In this document: one piece after another, positions 1-8,570 of the stretch
How positions within the stretch are numbered: position 1 is the stretch's first letter
Layout of the letters: each line of letters begins with the position of its first letter
Assembly: GCA_000310025.1 (NCBI GenBank)
Contig: FN649754.1
Span: forward strand, 305,030-319,801
DNA: 14,772 nucleotides
Origin: Ectocarpus siliculosus
Taxonomy: Eukaryota; Sar; Phaeophyceae; Ectocarpales; Ectocarpaceae
Direction of reading: 5' to 3'
The notes under the pieces: generated by a model
Told to the model about the DNA's origin: nothing
The model's database searches: none
What the model saw: the letters and a program-made list of their open reading frames with translations, nothing else
Made by a program: the position numbers and the translations under genes

Positions 1-300
1 TGGAGGGGGTTCAGTTGGAGGGGGATCCTTGCTTGGCGTTCCCCCGTCCAGGGGATGTTTTGGTGGTTCTTAAGGTTCATGGGGCTGGGTTTTGGGGGGG
101 GCAAAATGGGGAAAAAATTATTTTGGGGAGGGGGTGGGGGGGGAGGTCGATATTCATCAGGTGATGTTGTGGTTCATCGGGACTGTTGCTAGCGGGGGCC
201 AAACAAGGAGAAACAAGACGGCATAGGGGGGGGTCAAATATGTTTTAATGGGTGTGCGGTAGGGCGATGTATAGGAGAGGGGGGGGCACACGACGGAGTG
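1..300. other. Low-complexity G-rich contig end
   Basis: This stretch is dominated by runs of G (up to eight or more) with lengthened A and T runs, and it repeats the short phrase TTGGAGGGGG within its first 30 bases. No coding frame or RNA structure is convincing. The style matches the other end of the contig and differs from the interior, so the base calls here are probably unreliable. It could also be a genuine G-rich satellite edge. Confidence 0.6.
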
Positions 301-566
301 TGAGCGTAGCCGGGAAGCATGGCGCCATGGAATCCCGTGAAATGCGTAGAAAATAACAACAGAACATTGATCGGGGTGCCACAAAGCGAACATCACATGC
401 GAATGTTTTATCCCCGGTGCCTCACATATTATTCTCCTTGTTTCCTGTGTAGTTTTCTCTACAGCATGCGGGAAGTTGTACATGTCTCCCCCACAAAAAC
501 ACAATTTGCAAAATACTTTGGACTTTTGAAGCAAGGGAACACCTCTTTCTTTCCTGATTTTTCCTG

Positions 567-778
567 CCTAAACGGCATCCCTTTTTTCTTCGTCGGCACC
601 TGGCTTGCATCTTTCTCGTAGGTCTCGGACAACCATGTCTGCTACTACACGCTATGGGAAGGTTCTAAACGGTTTAGAGCCATTCCATAGCGGTGTAGTA
701 GCAGATATGGTTCTCCGACACCTACCAGGAATATCCGAGCCAGGTGCCGACGAAAAATTAAAAAAAATGCCGTGGAGG
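567..778. repeat. Long near-perfect foldback (hairpin / MITE-like)
   Basis: The left arm (about 567-670) is matched by the reverse complement of the right arm (about 672-778). The outer arms pair ACGGCA (572-577) with TGCCGT (768-773). The middle arms pair CGTCGGCACCTGGCT with its complement near 738-752. The inner arms pair CTAAAC (665-670) with GTTTAG (672-677), leaving essentially no loop. There are only scattered mismatches and small indels over roughly 100 bp per arm. Known alternatives are a foldback or MITE-type non-autonomous transposon, or a long hairpin precursor of small RNAs. No clear target-site duplication is seen, and no transposase is nearby. The small ORFs crossing it are by-products of the palindrome. 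Confidence 0.85.
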
Positions 779-1144
779 TACAAATGACGACCAATGAAAA
801 AATGGAGTGTCTCTAGGTGACTCAATTCTAAAGAATTATGAAAAATTTCAAGAATTTCGCAAAAATTGTGGTTTTTCGGGTTGTTGTTAAACTGTACGTG
901 TTCTTTATTGGAGAGACATAATTTATTTACTGTATAGACGAACGTACACAGGTAACAACGAAAAAAGTGCGAGAGGAAAAGGACTCCCTTGTGGCCTTCC
1001 CGGGCGGCCCCGACTTGTGTGTCCAGAACTCGAACCCGGCGATGTAAAGACTGACGACGTCCAGCACAAAACGGCATATGACGAAAGAGAAGGCAAAGGA
1101 ACAGGTGGGCTCGTACTCGATAGCACAGCAGTGTCCGAAATCTC
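779..1144. other. No gene seen; AT-rich then mixed sequence
   Basis: Bases 780-930 are AT-rich with A and T runs and stops in all frames. From about 930 to 1140 a minus-strand frame stays open and encodes a hydrophobic stretch near 1020-1100, but it has no splice or start support. A plus-strand frame starting with ATG at 1078 is hydrophilic and runs into the repeat at 1145-1252. Neither is strong enough to call. Confidence 0.3.
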
Positions 1145-1252
1145 CGGACGAGAAAGCTCCAACGCCGCCATTTTTCGGCACCATCACTGTTTTGATGGTG
1201 GCACCCAGCTTTGAAAATCGGGGCAGGGGGTGGTACTTACACAAACTACGGT
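1145..1252 (+). repeat. Partial copy of the 9466-9672 element
   Basis: The segment shares ordered blocks with the right half of the element at 9466-9672. The blocks are CCAAC, CGCCATTTTTCGGCA, the AGCTTTGAAAATCG block, then a G-rich AGGGGGTG block and a CTACGGT end. The AGCTTTGAAAATCG to CTACGGT part matches the reverse complement of the left arm of that element even better than its right arm. Inside is a perfect 8-bp stem, CACCATCA (1179-1186) with TGATGGTG (1193-1200). No matching left arm is seen upstream, so this looks like a half element or a solo arm. Confidence 0.6.
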
Positions 1253-1257
1253 ATTCG

Positions 1258-1552
1258 CATGGATTTTTTTTTTTTTGTCTTCACTTCAAATCAGCGCCCA
1301 CAGCATGGAAACAGATTAGCTTATTATAGTATGAGTAAAAGGATGGCTGGATCTGGTACATTGTAACCATACATCATTCGTAGGGTTATGAAAAAAAGAT
1401 GATGGACAAGGTCGATAAGACACTGCATTAACAGAACAAGCCCGCTTGTAAGTTCCTCTCCAGGACAAAACAACAAATCGCGACCTGTCTCCACATTCCG
1501 ACGTTCCACACACGTAGCCAGAGACTTGGATTTTTGACAAAGTCTTGGTTTC
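1258..1552. other. No gene seen
   Basis: The stretch begins with a run of T and continues with mixed sequence. A minus-strand frame is open across 1324-1875, but it passes through the degenerate repeats at 1553-1876 in changing phase, so it is not called as coding. Confidence 0.3.
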
Positions 1553-1876
1553 TCAAGAAAATACGCCGCAACATCAGAGATCAAGACTACTCGATCGAAA
1601 TAATACTCGGTTCGAAGTCCTCCTTGTGGTTGTCTTGAGGTTAGAAACCGTTTCGGTCTACGCCTACCACCTTGTAGGATCCGTACTGGCCCAACCGACA
1701 GGACGTCTTTCGTTGTCACAACCGAAGCGTTCCGGGAAACACGCCGCAACGTCAGAGAACGGCTGCTGCTGGATCGAAATAATACTCCGTTCGAAGGCCT
1801 CGGGTTCCAATAAACACGCCGCAACATCACCCAAAGAAAAGACTCCGGGTCTCTAGAAAAAACACTCCGTTCCACG
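1553..1876 (+). repeat. Three degenerate direct repeats of about 67 bp
   Basis: Three related units lie at about 1553-1620, 1733-1799 and 1809-1876. Each has an ACGCCGCAAC block (ACGCCGCAACATCA in the best copies) followed about 35-45 bases later by AATAATACTC or AAAACACTCC and then CGTTC. The first two units also share GATCGAAATAATACTC. The second and third are adjacent, while the first is separated by about 110 bp. The units are out of frame with one another, so they read as decayed repeat DNA rather than a repeat protein. A weak further relative (CTGGATCGACAGCAG) may lie near 1919-1933. Confidence 0.7.
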
Positions 1877-2202
1877 GGAGGTGTGTGTCTCTTGCTTGTT
1901 ACGGAGTACAGCAGATTGCTGGATCGACAGCAGTAGTTATTCGATGCCTATAATCCAGGGATTTTAATTTTTTTGATTGAGTAAATACTAGTCTAGAGCT
2001 CGAACAAGCTGCTGGTCTGGTGAAGTTGCTATTCACGCTAAAAAACCTCCTGACGCCACCTCAATTCCTCGTGTGGCCTCGGTACCAACTACCCACCGTG
2101 TCTGTCTCTCGAGACGAGCCGAAGCGTATGCACACCGGTGTACAACGTTTTTCCTGGCAATCAACCCATGACTCACCAGTTGGCGAAAACCGGTCGCCCC
2201 GG

Positions 2203-2214
2203 TGGTCTAGTTGG
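2203..2214 (+). promoter_or_regulatory. Pol III internal promoter A box
   Basis: TGGTCTAGTTGG fits the A-box consensus TRGYNNARNNGG at every position. It sits 33 bases ahead of a perfect B box. Confidence 0.7.
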
Positions 2215-2246
2215 TATCCGCGAAACCTTCTAGAGGTCAGGTCAGG

Positions 2247-2257
2247 GGTTCGAATCC
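2247..2257 (+). promoter_or_regulatory. Pol III internal promoter B box
   Basis: GGTTCGAATCC fits the B-box consensus GGTTCGANTCC exactly. It forms the T loop of the tRNA-like head. Confidence 0.75.
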
Positions 2258-2496
2258 CGGCGTAAGCGAGCTTTTCTTACCAACTGAGTTTTTCTCTCCT
2301 GGTCTAGTGGATAGCGCTAGTTCGTGTGTACACAGAGGGAAGAGAGTGCTGAACTCTTCTCGCATTAAAAATCGAAGGCAAAGTACCGCAGGAGGGGAGG
2401 GTAGAGAGGGGCTCTTCTGTGTGACCACGGGTTGGAGTAAACGGCACTATTATAGTGCTGTGAGCGCTGATTTGAAGTGAAAAAATAAAAAAAAAT

Positions 2497-3469
2497 CTAT
2501 CTGGGTTGCAATCGGTACTGCTGAAATGCACGAAGGTATGCATATGATAAAGGTACAGGGGTGCAGACGGAAACGGATGCGGGCAACCTCCTGGTGGCAA
2601 CAGAAGGGCGTAATATGTAATATTAATATTGTCTTCGTAGAAAGTCAACGTCACCGATACATGATAGTGTTCTCTCGTTCAACACTGCTGTACCGGCGTA
2701 TGCATACAGCAGCAGTATCATGAGAAAACGAAAGACTTCACCACGTCAACAGTGGTGGGAGTACAAAATCAGTCGCAACACAAATTGACACTAGGTGGGA
2801 GAAGAGACAAGTTATACGTAGTTGCCCCGTTGACCAACGAGAGTTCAGAGCTGCAAATGTTTATGTCTGGATGCCCCCGGCCCGTCTGTCAGTAAGCTGT
2901 GGGTGTGAAAGCTCTGCCACATGGTGGGTATAATACCGTCCGTCGCCTCTCACTCTCTCTTTGTGTCCATTGGCTATTGCCTGCCCCAATCGAGGGGACA
3001 TACCCTGCTGTTCCGTTCGGCGTAATAGTAGCATACATGTGCATACCCTTCGAGAAATAACATCGTGGAAATAATTTGTATGCTACGTACGCCGTTTGTA
3101 TGCATATGTGTACCAGCGCAAAGGACCATCACCACAGCCTTGCGCGTTCAGCACCTGCCAGCCAGCCGTCGCTGATTCTTCACGACTGCTGCTGTTGCCG
3201 AGACTGGAAAAAAATCAACACTGCTTGCGTAGGTCTATTAATAAGGTATATCATTCGTGTGGAAACTGCCGTGTTCTCGCTTGGGCTGCAAAGCAGTCAG
3301 CGCCCGCACTGAAGCAATTGACGGTTGCAGAATTAAGCAAAGGCCTGGCATGTAGAATAATAGCTCAAAACTACGATTAAAAGGGTGTCACACACAAAAC
3401 GCCCGACCAGTACCTAACACATATCATCTGCACCTTCCCAACATAACATATATGAGACACACAAGACAG
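2497..3469. other. Gene-poor stretch with GTATGCAT-type motifs
   Basis: No coding island with splice support is seen. The stretch holds scattered ATGCAT palindromes (near 2537, 2700 and 3099), a CT-rich tract near 2945-2965 and the CTGCTGTA hairpin described separately. Two overlapping plus-strand frames near 3076-3380 are open, but both are cysteine/serine-rich and unsupported. Confidence 0.35.
2685..2712. repeat. CTGCTGTA / TACAGCAG hairpin
   Basis: CTGCTGTA (2685-2692) pairs perfectly with TACAGCAG (2705-2712) across a 12-base loop that contains GTATGCA. Similar stem sequences recur at 5993-6031 and near 6904-6928. Confidence 0.6.
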
Positions 3470-3597
3470 CTACCAAACTGTCTTGTTGAGCCTGTTACCC
3501 GCAGGGGAGATGTCCCTATATGCTGTCTGGGAAATCGTAGACATACAGGTACTTTCTGACGCTATGAATCCATTGCTAATCTGTCTCAGACTCTTTT
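3470..3597 (-). CDS. Candidate terminal exon of the 3470-4884 gene
   Basis: After an acceptor-like CATAG, a minus-strand frame reads about 41 codons to a TAG stop at 3470-3472. The peptide is hydrophilic, rich in S, N and T, and includes ISNGFIASEST. Codons are strongly purine-first. The upstream half of this exon and its acceptor have a diverged copy at 12878-12990. If the neighbouring exon is joined at its best donor the phase is off by one, so either the donor or the frame differs from this reading. Confidence 0.35.
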
Positions 3598-4884
3598 CTA
3601 TGATAGAGATGGTTTCGTTGTGTCATATTAAGAAAAATAAAAAAAACTCTGAGAACTCGAGGACCTCTAACTCAAACCTAGAAAGCGGCCACATTGTAGC
3701 TAGCTAGCCTTGGGAACTAAGAACCTCCGCCTCTGCCAACACTTACACTTTTTCGAGGTGCGCTATTAACTCTAAAGCATCTACAAATCCTTCGTCCTTG
3801 TTATACTAGAATACATTGGTTTTTTCGTTTTTTCTCTCCTTCATAGAGGAGAACAAGCCTATCGGTAACGAGGAGAAACGGGTGCAAGTGTGCGTGCATG
3901 CATGTACATATAGGTGTACACATATTGTCGTGAAAGTCCTCGGAGGTTCTTACAGAGCACGAGCGGGGGACGCAGCAGCAGGCGCATCATGATCGATCGA
4001 TCCAGGCGAAGGGACGCACAGACTGCTTGTGGAGGCGTCAGGCAGCAGCTGGGGCACAAATAATATTTCTGGAAGAGAAACGTAAATAACGGACGCGACT
4101 GACGACAGCAGGCATCGTGAGAGAAAAGCTCTGCAGCGGAGATTTCTCCAGAAAAGCTCTTGTAGAGGCCTTTCGTGTGAACTTCAAGCAAAGCCGTAGC
4201 CTGAAGACAAGAAGATGAATGGAAAAGTCGATCTCTGAGGAACTACTGGTACAAAGCGCAGAGTAGATAACCTTGATCTCTGTACACGCGTGATCACGGC
4301 ATCCATCCGCAAAAATGTAAAAAGGCAACGTGTTGCTTACCCGGTACAACCGCCGGTACGTCAGCCTGCTATTTAGCCGAAGTGTGAATGAGAGGGCGTG
4401 GTGGGGTCGATCAACGCCAGCAAAAGGTGCCGCAGGCACTAGGTGGCGTTAGTTGGCGGCGCGTCGTGTATGTGCGTGTCACGTCATGTTGTATGCGTAC
4501 GTCTGTTTTGTATGAATCGTGGATTGCCCTTTGTTGTGTTATTAGATACAACGAAGTATTATTTGAAAACGAAGACCCACCACGTGGTGCCGTTTGCCAT
4601 GTCTGTTGGGCAAAAATAGATGAATTTGAAACCAGGATGAACGACGACGCCGCGGCGTCGACCAGAGGTCTGTTTTCCTACACCCATGGGCCACGAGAAG
4701 CAACACACAGGGCACTCTGCGACATGCCTGGGGCGGCATACACAGCAGCGGCGGCAACAGCACCGAGCGTTTTTGTGTCTGTCCGAGTTCCGTAGGATTC
4801 GTATGAACTGCTGCGACCTGTCAAAAAAAAAATCTTCTTCCTCTCGCTCTCGCATCTGCATGCATTCATCCGACGCCACGCCAT
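3470..4884 (-). CDS. Hypothetical spliced gene, five exon candidates
   Basis: A minus-strand gene is proposed from coding-like islands with good splice signals. Candidate exon 1 starts with ATG at 4884 and runs to a donor near 4684, with a purine-first codon pattern. Exon 2 is 4341-4438, with a CTAAC branch-like string before its acceptor and a GTAAGC donor. Exon 3 is about 3954-4200, with acceptor TCTTCAG and donor GTAAGA. Exon 4 is 3747-3805, with acceptor TTCTAG and a perfect GTAAGT donor. Exon 5 is 3470-3597, ending in TAG. The exon 2 to exon 3 join is in phase. The joins of exon 1 to 2, 3 to 4 and 4 to 5 are not all in phase, so a boundary is wrong, an exon is missed or an indel is present. 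No domain is recognised. The last part is related to 12878-12990. Confidence 0.4.
3747..3805 (-). CDS. Short internal exon, strong splice signals
   Basis: The exon begins directly after TGTATTCTAG and ends at a perfect GTAAGTG donor. Its single open frame encodes YNKDEGFVDALELIAHLEK, a charged, probably helical peptide. Composition differs sharply from the flanking T-rich intron-like DNA. It is 59 nt long and would leave two bases of a split codon. Its family is unknown. Confidence 0.45.
3954..4200 (-). CDS. Candidate exon 3 of the 3470-4884 gene
   Basis: The acceptor is a pyrimidine-rich tract ending CTTGTCTTCAG, and the donor is GTAAGAACC. One frame is open throughout. Its first ~35 codons (for example EVHTKGLYKSFSGEISAAEL) look genuinely coding, while the later part (4049-4097) is hydrophobic and T-rich. 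That part could be a 49-nt intron from a GTCCGT donor to CCCCAG, but no frame then stays open and in phase with the next exon. The joined phase with exon 2 is correct. Confidence 0.45.
4341..4438 (-). CDS. Candidate exon 2 of the 3470-4884 gene
   Basis: The exon is 98 nt between acceptor ACCTAG (preceded by an ACTAAC branch-like string) and donor GTAAGC. It encodes about 32 residues that turn strongly basic at the end (SRLTYRRLYR). The 140-nt intron that follows (4201-4340) is a well-formed GT...AG intron, and the next exon continues in phase. Confidence 0.45.
4684..4884 (-). CDS. Candidate first exon of the 3470-4884 gene
   Basis: An ATG at 4884 opens a minus-strand frame that runs to TAG at 4678-4680. 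An in-frame ATG at 4947 would add 21 residues. The frame is purine-first, with an alanine-rich middle (GAVAAAAVYAAPG) and a basic N-terminal part. A GTGTAG donor at 4683 would end it, but that leaves phase 0 where exon 2 needs one carried base, so the true donor may be one of three upstream GTs. A second minus-strand frame is open over the same bases, which lowers confidence. Confidence 0.35.
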
Positions 4885-4945
4885 GGATGTATCCCCGTGG
4901 CGTGGGCGGTGAGGAGCAACAACGAGCCTGTGGCTAGGCCAGGAC

Positions 4946-5880
4946 ATGTCCTCCGCAAGGAAGAAGCCCCGCGTGCCGATTTTCGGTCAAGGCTGAGGCG
5001 ATGCCGCAAGGCCCGCAACAAAGCGCATCACGTGCATGCGACGTCCGTTGACGCGTGGCAACGTTTCCGCAAAAACAAAAGTGAAAATTCAACTTGCAAT
5101 CAAAGAAGCGGCGAGCGCCGCCCAAAAAAGCTCTTGTCTGTTCGCGCAGTTGGGCATCGCTGCCTTGTGGCGGCAAGGACAGCTTGGGGGCCTGACCGAC
5201 AACCCCTTGGTGTGGGGTGAATTTTCATTAGGGCTGGCGACCGTGGTGCTCAAGAGCGAAAGCAACTGCCCTGTCACTGCTGCTGCTGCCTGAGCTGACA
5301 ACGCCGCTCCCTTCGTCTGTTTTCCAGAAAAAGCATGATAAGAGAGCGAGGCGGCTTGCTGTGCACAACAGCACACCATCACAACCGACTCCAGAGGCGA
5401 CAAGCAAGCGTTGCAAACTCAACGCCCAGCGACAGGCACGCCAACACGCAGGCATTCTCTCGTGCCAAAGACAAGACTCACATCCATCATCGCTTGGTAC
5501 CCCCAGGTCAAACTCGCGATCAATCTCCGATTCCACCTCGCAGAACGCCATCATTGCAGAGCTCGCTCTCTCGTTGTCGTCAAAAAGATGTTAACAACCT
5601 TGCTGCTGCTGAGACGGCCTTGGTCTTCAAATCTCCCTGTGTTTCCTGTCGACGTGGAGTGCCTCTGGTCAGGGCTGGTTTCTCAATATAGAGGTCTGAG
5701 GGGGGACAACGTGGCCGTGTGGGCGATGTCCGCGAGCTTCTTGCCGATGCTGCTGACAGGGCGCCCAGATTTGAGTGGCTGCGAGAAATGTGGCGCTTCC
5801 AACGGTTCATTTCAGCGAAAAGACGGACCAATTTTCCAGTGGCCGGGCCGTTCGCTGGAGGTGTGTCGGTTTGGGCTTGA
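4946..5880 (+). pseudogene. Interrupted coding region, unknown protein
   Basis: A plus-strand reading starts at ATG 4946 (MSSARKKPRVPIFGQG), meets TGA at 4994-4996 and continues in the same frame to about 5290, through a lysine/alanine-rich helical stretch near 5070-5130. Coding character then moves to a second frame (5232-5594), which encodes a basic and then S/T/P/Q-rich, probably disordered region. It moves again at an AAAAA run (5582-5586) to a third frame with TAG at 5689-5691 and final TGA at 5878-5880. Removing one A would join the second and third frames smoothly. It may be a decayed gene or transposon ORF, a gene with unrecognised introns (5691 is preceded by a pyrimidine-rich ATATAG), or an intact gene with base-call errors. 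No family is recognised. Another plus-strand frame (5411-5920) is also open. Confidence 0.35.
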
Positions 5881-5992
5881 AGTTCACAAAAAGAACAAAA
5901 GAACATATATGAATCTTTGAAAGAACCTCTACTTTTTTATCCAAAAAACGCACGCGCGAACACCAAGTGTTGAGAGAGAGGACACACTCACT

Positions 5993-6031
5993 ACTGCTGT
6001 ACGACTGATGATGCTGCATGGATACAGCAGT
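5993..6031. repeat. ACTGCTGTA / TACAGCAGT hairpin
   Basis: ACTGCTGTA (5993-6001) is the exact reverse complement of TACAGCAGT (6023-6031), with a 21-base loop. It is a stronger version of the stem seen at 2685-2712. Confidence 0.65.
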
Positions 6032-6903
6032 TCTCTGGTATGCGATAGTACAGTATGTTGACGAGACCATCGCTGCTACTGCTTGGAATATATATCTCCA
6101 GTTCGCGCATTGCATCGATCGCTAGATTGATTGCCGCATGTTAGACGATGCTGATATGCATGTACAACGGTTGATCCATGTTCCCTTGCTGCATAATTAC
6201 AATTCTGTGCATCACCCCCCGGTCGCCTCCTCTACATATACTATACACGCCTTTTCATCCTACTTGCTGTGGGCTGTAAGTTTACGGGAAGTGGGGTGGG
6301 TATTGAGATGGCCACCGCCGAAGCAGCAATGATGATGATGCGGGGTATTTTTTTTTCCAACGTATACTTGTTGTACCGCTGTATGCATGTATGCGTATTA
6401 CAGTACTATAAGTAGGACCAAATCGATCAGCCAGCAGGCGATTCGGAACGATGACCACACGGGCCAGGCTTGTATGCATATGTTGGTGTACTGCTTGCTG
6501 CTGTGTGTAGTGGAAGGGAGGCCATATCAACAGCAGTAACACGCAGTTGTGTGTAAATATATGATCTGGAGATCTGTAGTCTATGTTTACATTTTCGCTT
6601 AGAATAATTATTTGCCCGACGCATCAGCTCGGTTGTTGTGCACTTGCATGTAGCAGTATAGAAGAGTAGAAGCAAGCGCACTCCGCTCGCCGTCGCCCTC
6701 ACCTTCCTATCCAGCGCCTGCTGTGCCGAGCTCATCGGTTGGCTGCAATTTGTATTAATGTAATCTGTTTTTCAGTGTACTACAGCAGTATGCATATATC
6801 GCCCCATCCCACCCACAGCACGCCTGCATCACCTATGATTAATTTATCATCGCGACGAGGAGCCGGTGGGTGTCCTTGTTTTGCTCGCTGGAAGTGCTGC
6901 TGT

Positions 6904-6928
6904 ACTGCTGTATACTACTACAGCTGTA
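6904..6928. repeat. ACTGCTGTA next to TACAGCTGTA palindrome
   Basis: ACTGCTGTA (6904-6912) is followed by the perfect 10-base palindrome TACAGCTGTA (6919-6928). CTGTA and TACAG can pair across seven bases. It is the third local occurrence of this stem sequence type. Confidence 0.5.
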
Positions 6929-7637
6929 GACAGTGTTTTATTTTCATCGCATGAAAAATAACGAAAAACGGCTGCTTCGGGAATCAATCGTAGAAACACA
7001 GACAGGCAGGCATAATATGCGTACAACAAGTAGTGCTCCGCTAAAAAGCTATGATTTCACTACCAATCGTAGACCCTCTCCTTTCATGGTAGAATAATAG
7101 TAGTGCGTGGGGGGAGGACATGGATTCACTGTGGTATTTGATAAAAATATAACAGAGAACCACCCCGCTTCGCCCTCCTCCCTCGACAAACATACATACA
7201 TGGAGTATTTTGTGGTATTTTACAACAAGTAGCTCCCAGCAAGCAACCTTTTCCTCTATTATACAAGTAGTAAGCACAGAATATATCGGGGAAAAGCCCC
7301 GATCGTTGTTTCTGGTGCTGTACCGAAGGTAGGTGAGTCTGTCGTGAGAGCATGAAGAAAGTGAGAAAACACCAATCTTTGGAGCAAGATTGGGCGAGCT
7401 GAAACATATCCGACCCATCGGACCTGTTGCAGCAAGTAGGGGCCAACGCGACGACACGCGCGCATATTGTGGGGGGGAAATACCACACGAAAACAATCCG
7501 TTCATGTCATGTCATTATATTACTGTGAATCATTCACCACATCCATACCTCACTCGTTCTTACTTTACTCATACGACGACCACATCATGCAGTAGGAGGG
7601 ACTGACTGCTGGCTGACACAAAAAACATCGACAAATG

Positions 7638-8158
7638 TCAACACCTTGACAGCATCAACACACTGGATGGAGCAGGCAACGTACACACACTACACATACA
7701 TACGATCGTCAGAGAGAAAACAGGACTCAATTGAGGTCGTACTATTCCACTTGCCTCCTTCACCTCCTCCATCACCGTCAACATCACCGCGGAAAAGACA
7801 GGGATAGGTAGAAGCCCCCCGGCCCGCACGGCCCTGCTGAAGCCAAAGAACTCTCGTCGACCCCGGCCATTTTCGATTGGTGTACACGCATTCGTTGAGG
7901 ATCTCTGGGCAACGCACTGATAGCCAAACACGTCCTACACAAAACACAAGATATCAATGCGCTACCTACCGTCGTACGTTCAGCAAGCTCCGACCCTTCG
8001 TTGCTGATGCCACATCTAGAGATCAACGATTGGACGTACATCCACGTGCCCCTCCCACGCCTACCACCCGTCACTGTGCGCCACCCACCACTACCGGCCG
8101 TAGTAGCATGCACAACATCCGATTGATAGAAGACGCACAGCAAGCAGAACCTCTCCAT
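7638..8158 (-). CDS. Hypothetical small gene, two exons
   Basis: Exon 1 starts with ATG at 8158 and runs to 7970 (63 codons), ending at a strong GTAGGT donor. Exon 2 runs from 7934 to a TGA stop at 7638-7640 (98 codons plus stop) after acceptor TTTTGTGTAG. Both exons are in phase 0 and exon 2 is strongly purine-first, giving about 161 residues. The first exon is glycine/arginine-rich in the middle. The second has a hydrophobic segment (LLPIPVFSAVMLTVM) and a cysteine-rich tail. The implied intron is only 35 nt, which is very short. Without splicing, the first frame instead runs on to 7784 (124 codons). A 196-codon plus-strand frame overlaps the region. Function is unknown. Confidence 0.3.
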
Positions 8159-8570
8159 TCCCCCCCCCCCATTTCGTTTTTACTTTACAAGAACCTCGGA
8201 CTACAAGAACCTCGGACCTTCGTGCCAGACCTACATCCCCATCTCCCCTCCCTTCCGTCTCGTACAGCTAGGCTCACTTGTTTGTGTGGCCATGATGCTG
8301 CGGCTTCGCTGAACCGATCAGCCACGCGCGTCTCTCTACTCGCTGCAGCGCTGCACACACCCCTGCTATTTGACGCTCTTTACTTCATCGTCTCCAGCTA
8401 CTACTGTACTACTCCGTTGCCGTGCGAAAGAGACATGAACATCCCTGAAAAAAGCAGCAGTACATAGCAGCGCACGACACAACACAAACCCCGCCTGGCT
8501 GTCATCACCCCCACGCCAAGCTCCAACACAACAAAGAAAAGCCTTTTACATTCCTCCAGTGATCGTAAGC
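8159..8570. other. No supported gene; short tandem duplication
   Basis: An 11-base C run (8160-8170) is followed by a perfect two-copy tandem repeat of the 16-mer TACAAGAACCTCGGAC at 8186-8201 and 8202-8217. Long frames on both strands cross the stretch (plus 7877-8467, minus 8401-8919), but neither has splice support or a recognised domain. Confidence 0.45.

Larger units (their letters stand above)
2191..2496 (+). mobile_element. tRNA-derived SINE-like element
   Basis: The head carries a perfect RNA polymerase III A box, TGGTCTAGTTGG (2203-2214), and a perfect B box, GGTTCGAATCC (2247-2257), spaced as in a tRNA gene. The anticodon-arm position reads TTCTAGA, so the apparent anticodon would be CTA. 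The two acceptor-arm ends do not pair and the T stem is short by a pair, so this is not a functional tRNA. The body runs about 220 bp and ends in an A-rich tail at 2480-2495. This head, body and A-tail order is typical of SINEs. A second A-box-like string, TGGTCTAGTGGA (2300-2311), suggests a dimeric or composite element. No clear target-site duplication was found. Confidence 0.65.
5881..7637. other. Gene-poor stretch rich in palindromic motifs
   Basis: No exon with convincing splice signals is seen on either strand over about 1.7 kb. The sequence is AT-richer than its surroundings. It contains repeated GTATGCAT/ATGCATAT strings (near 6155, 6380, 6473 and 6789) and CTGCTGTA/TACAGCAG pairs (5993-6031, 6904-6928). 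A minus-strand frame at 7041-7505 is the longest ORF, but its composition is hydrophobic and cysteine-rich without coding pattern. A short plus-strand frame near 7610-7728 is purine-first but has no supported start. Confidence 0.4.

Noticed and set aside
1324-1875. 183-codon minus-strand ORF as a repeat protein
   Set aside because: The three underlying DNA repeats are in different frames relative to this ORF, so the protein repeats do not line up.
2198-2270. Functional tRNA gene with anticodon CTA
   Set aside because: The acceptor-arm ends do not pair and the T stem lacks a pair, although both pol III boxes are perfect. It is better explained as a SINE head.
4645-4660. Perfect 16-bp palindrome CGACGCCGCGGCGTCG as an operator
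   Set aside because: It lies inside a GC-rich stretch near a candidate intron boundary. No second copy or known binding-site consensus supports a regulatory role.
7877-8467. 196-codon plus-strand ORF
   Set aside because: It lacks a purine-first codon pattern, crosses a C run and a 16-bp tandem duplication, and overlaps a better-supported minus-strand model.
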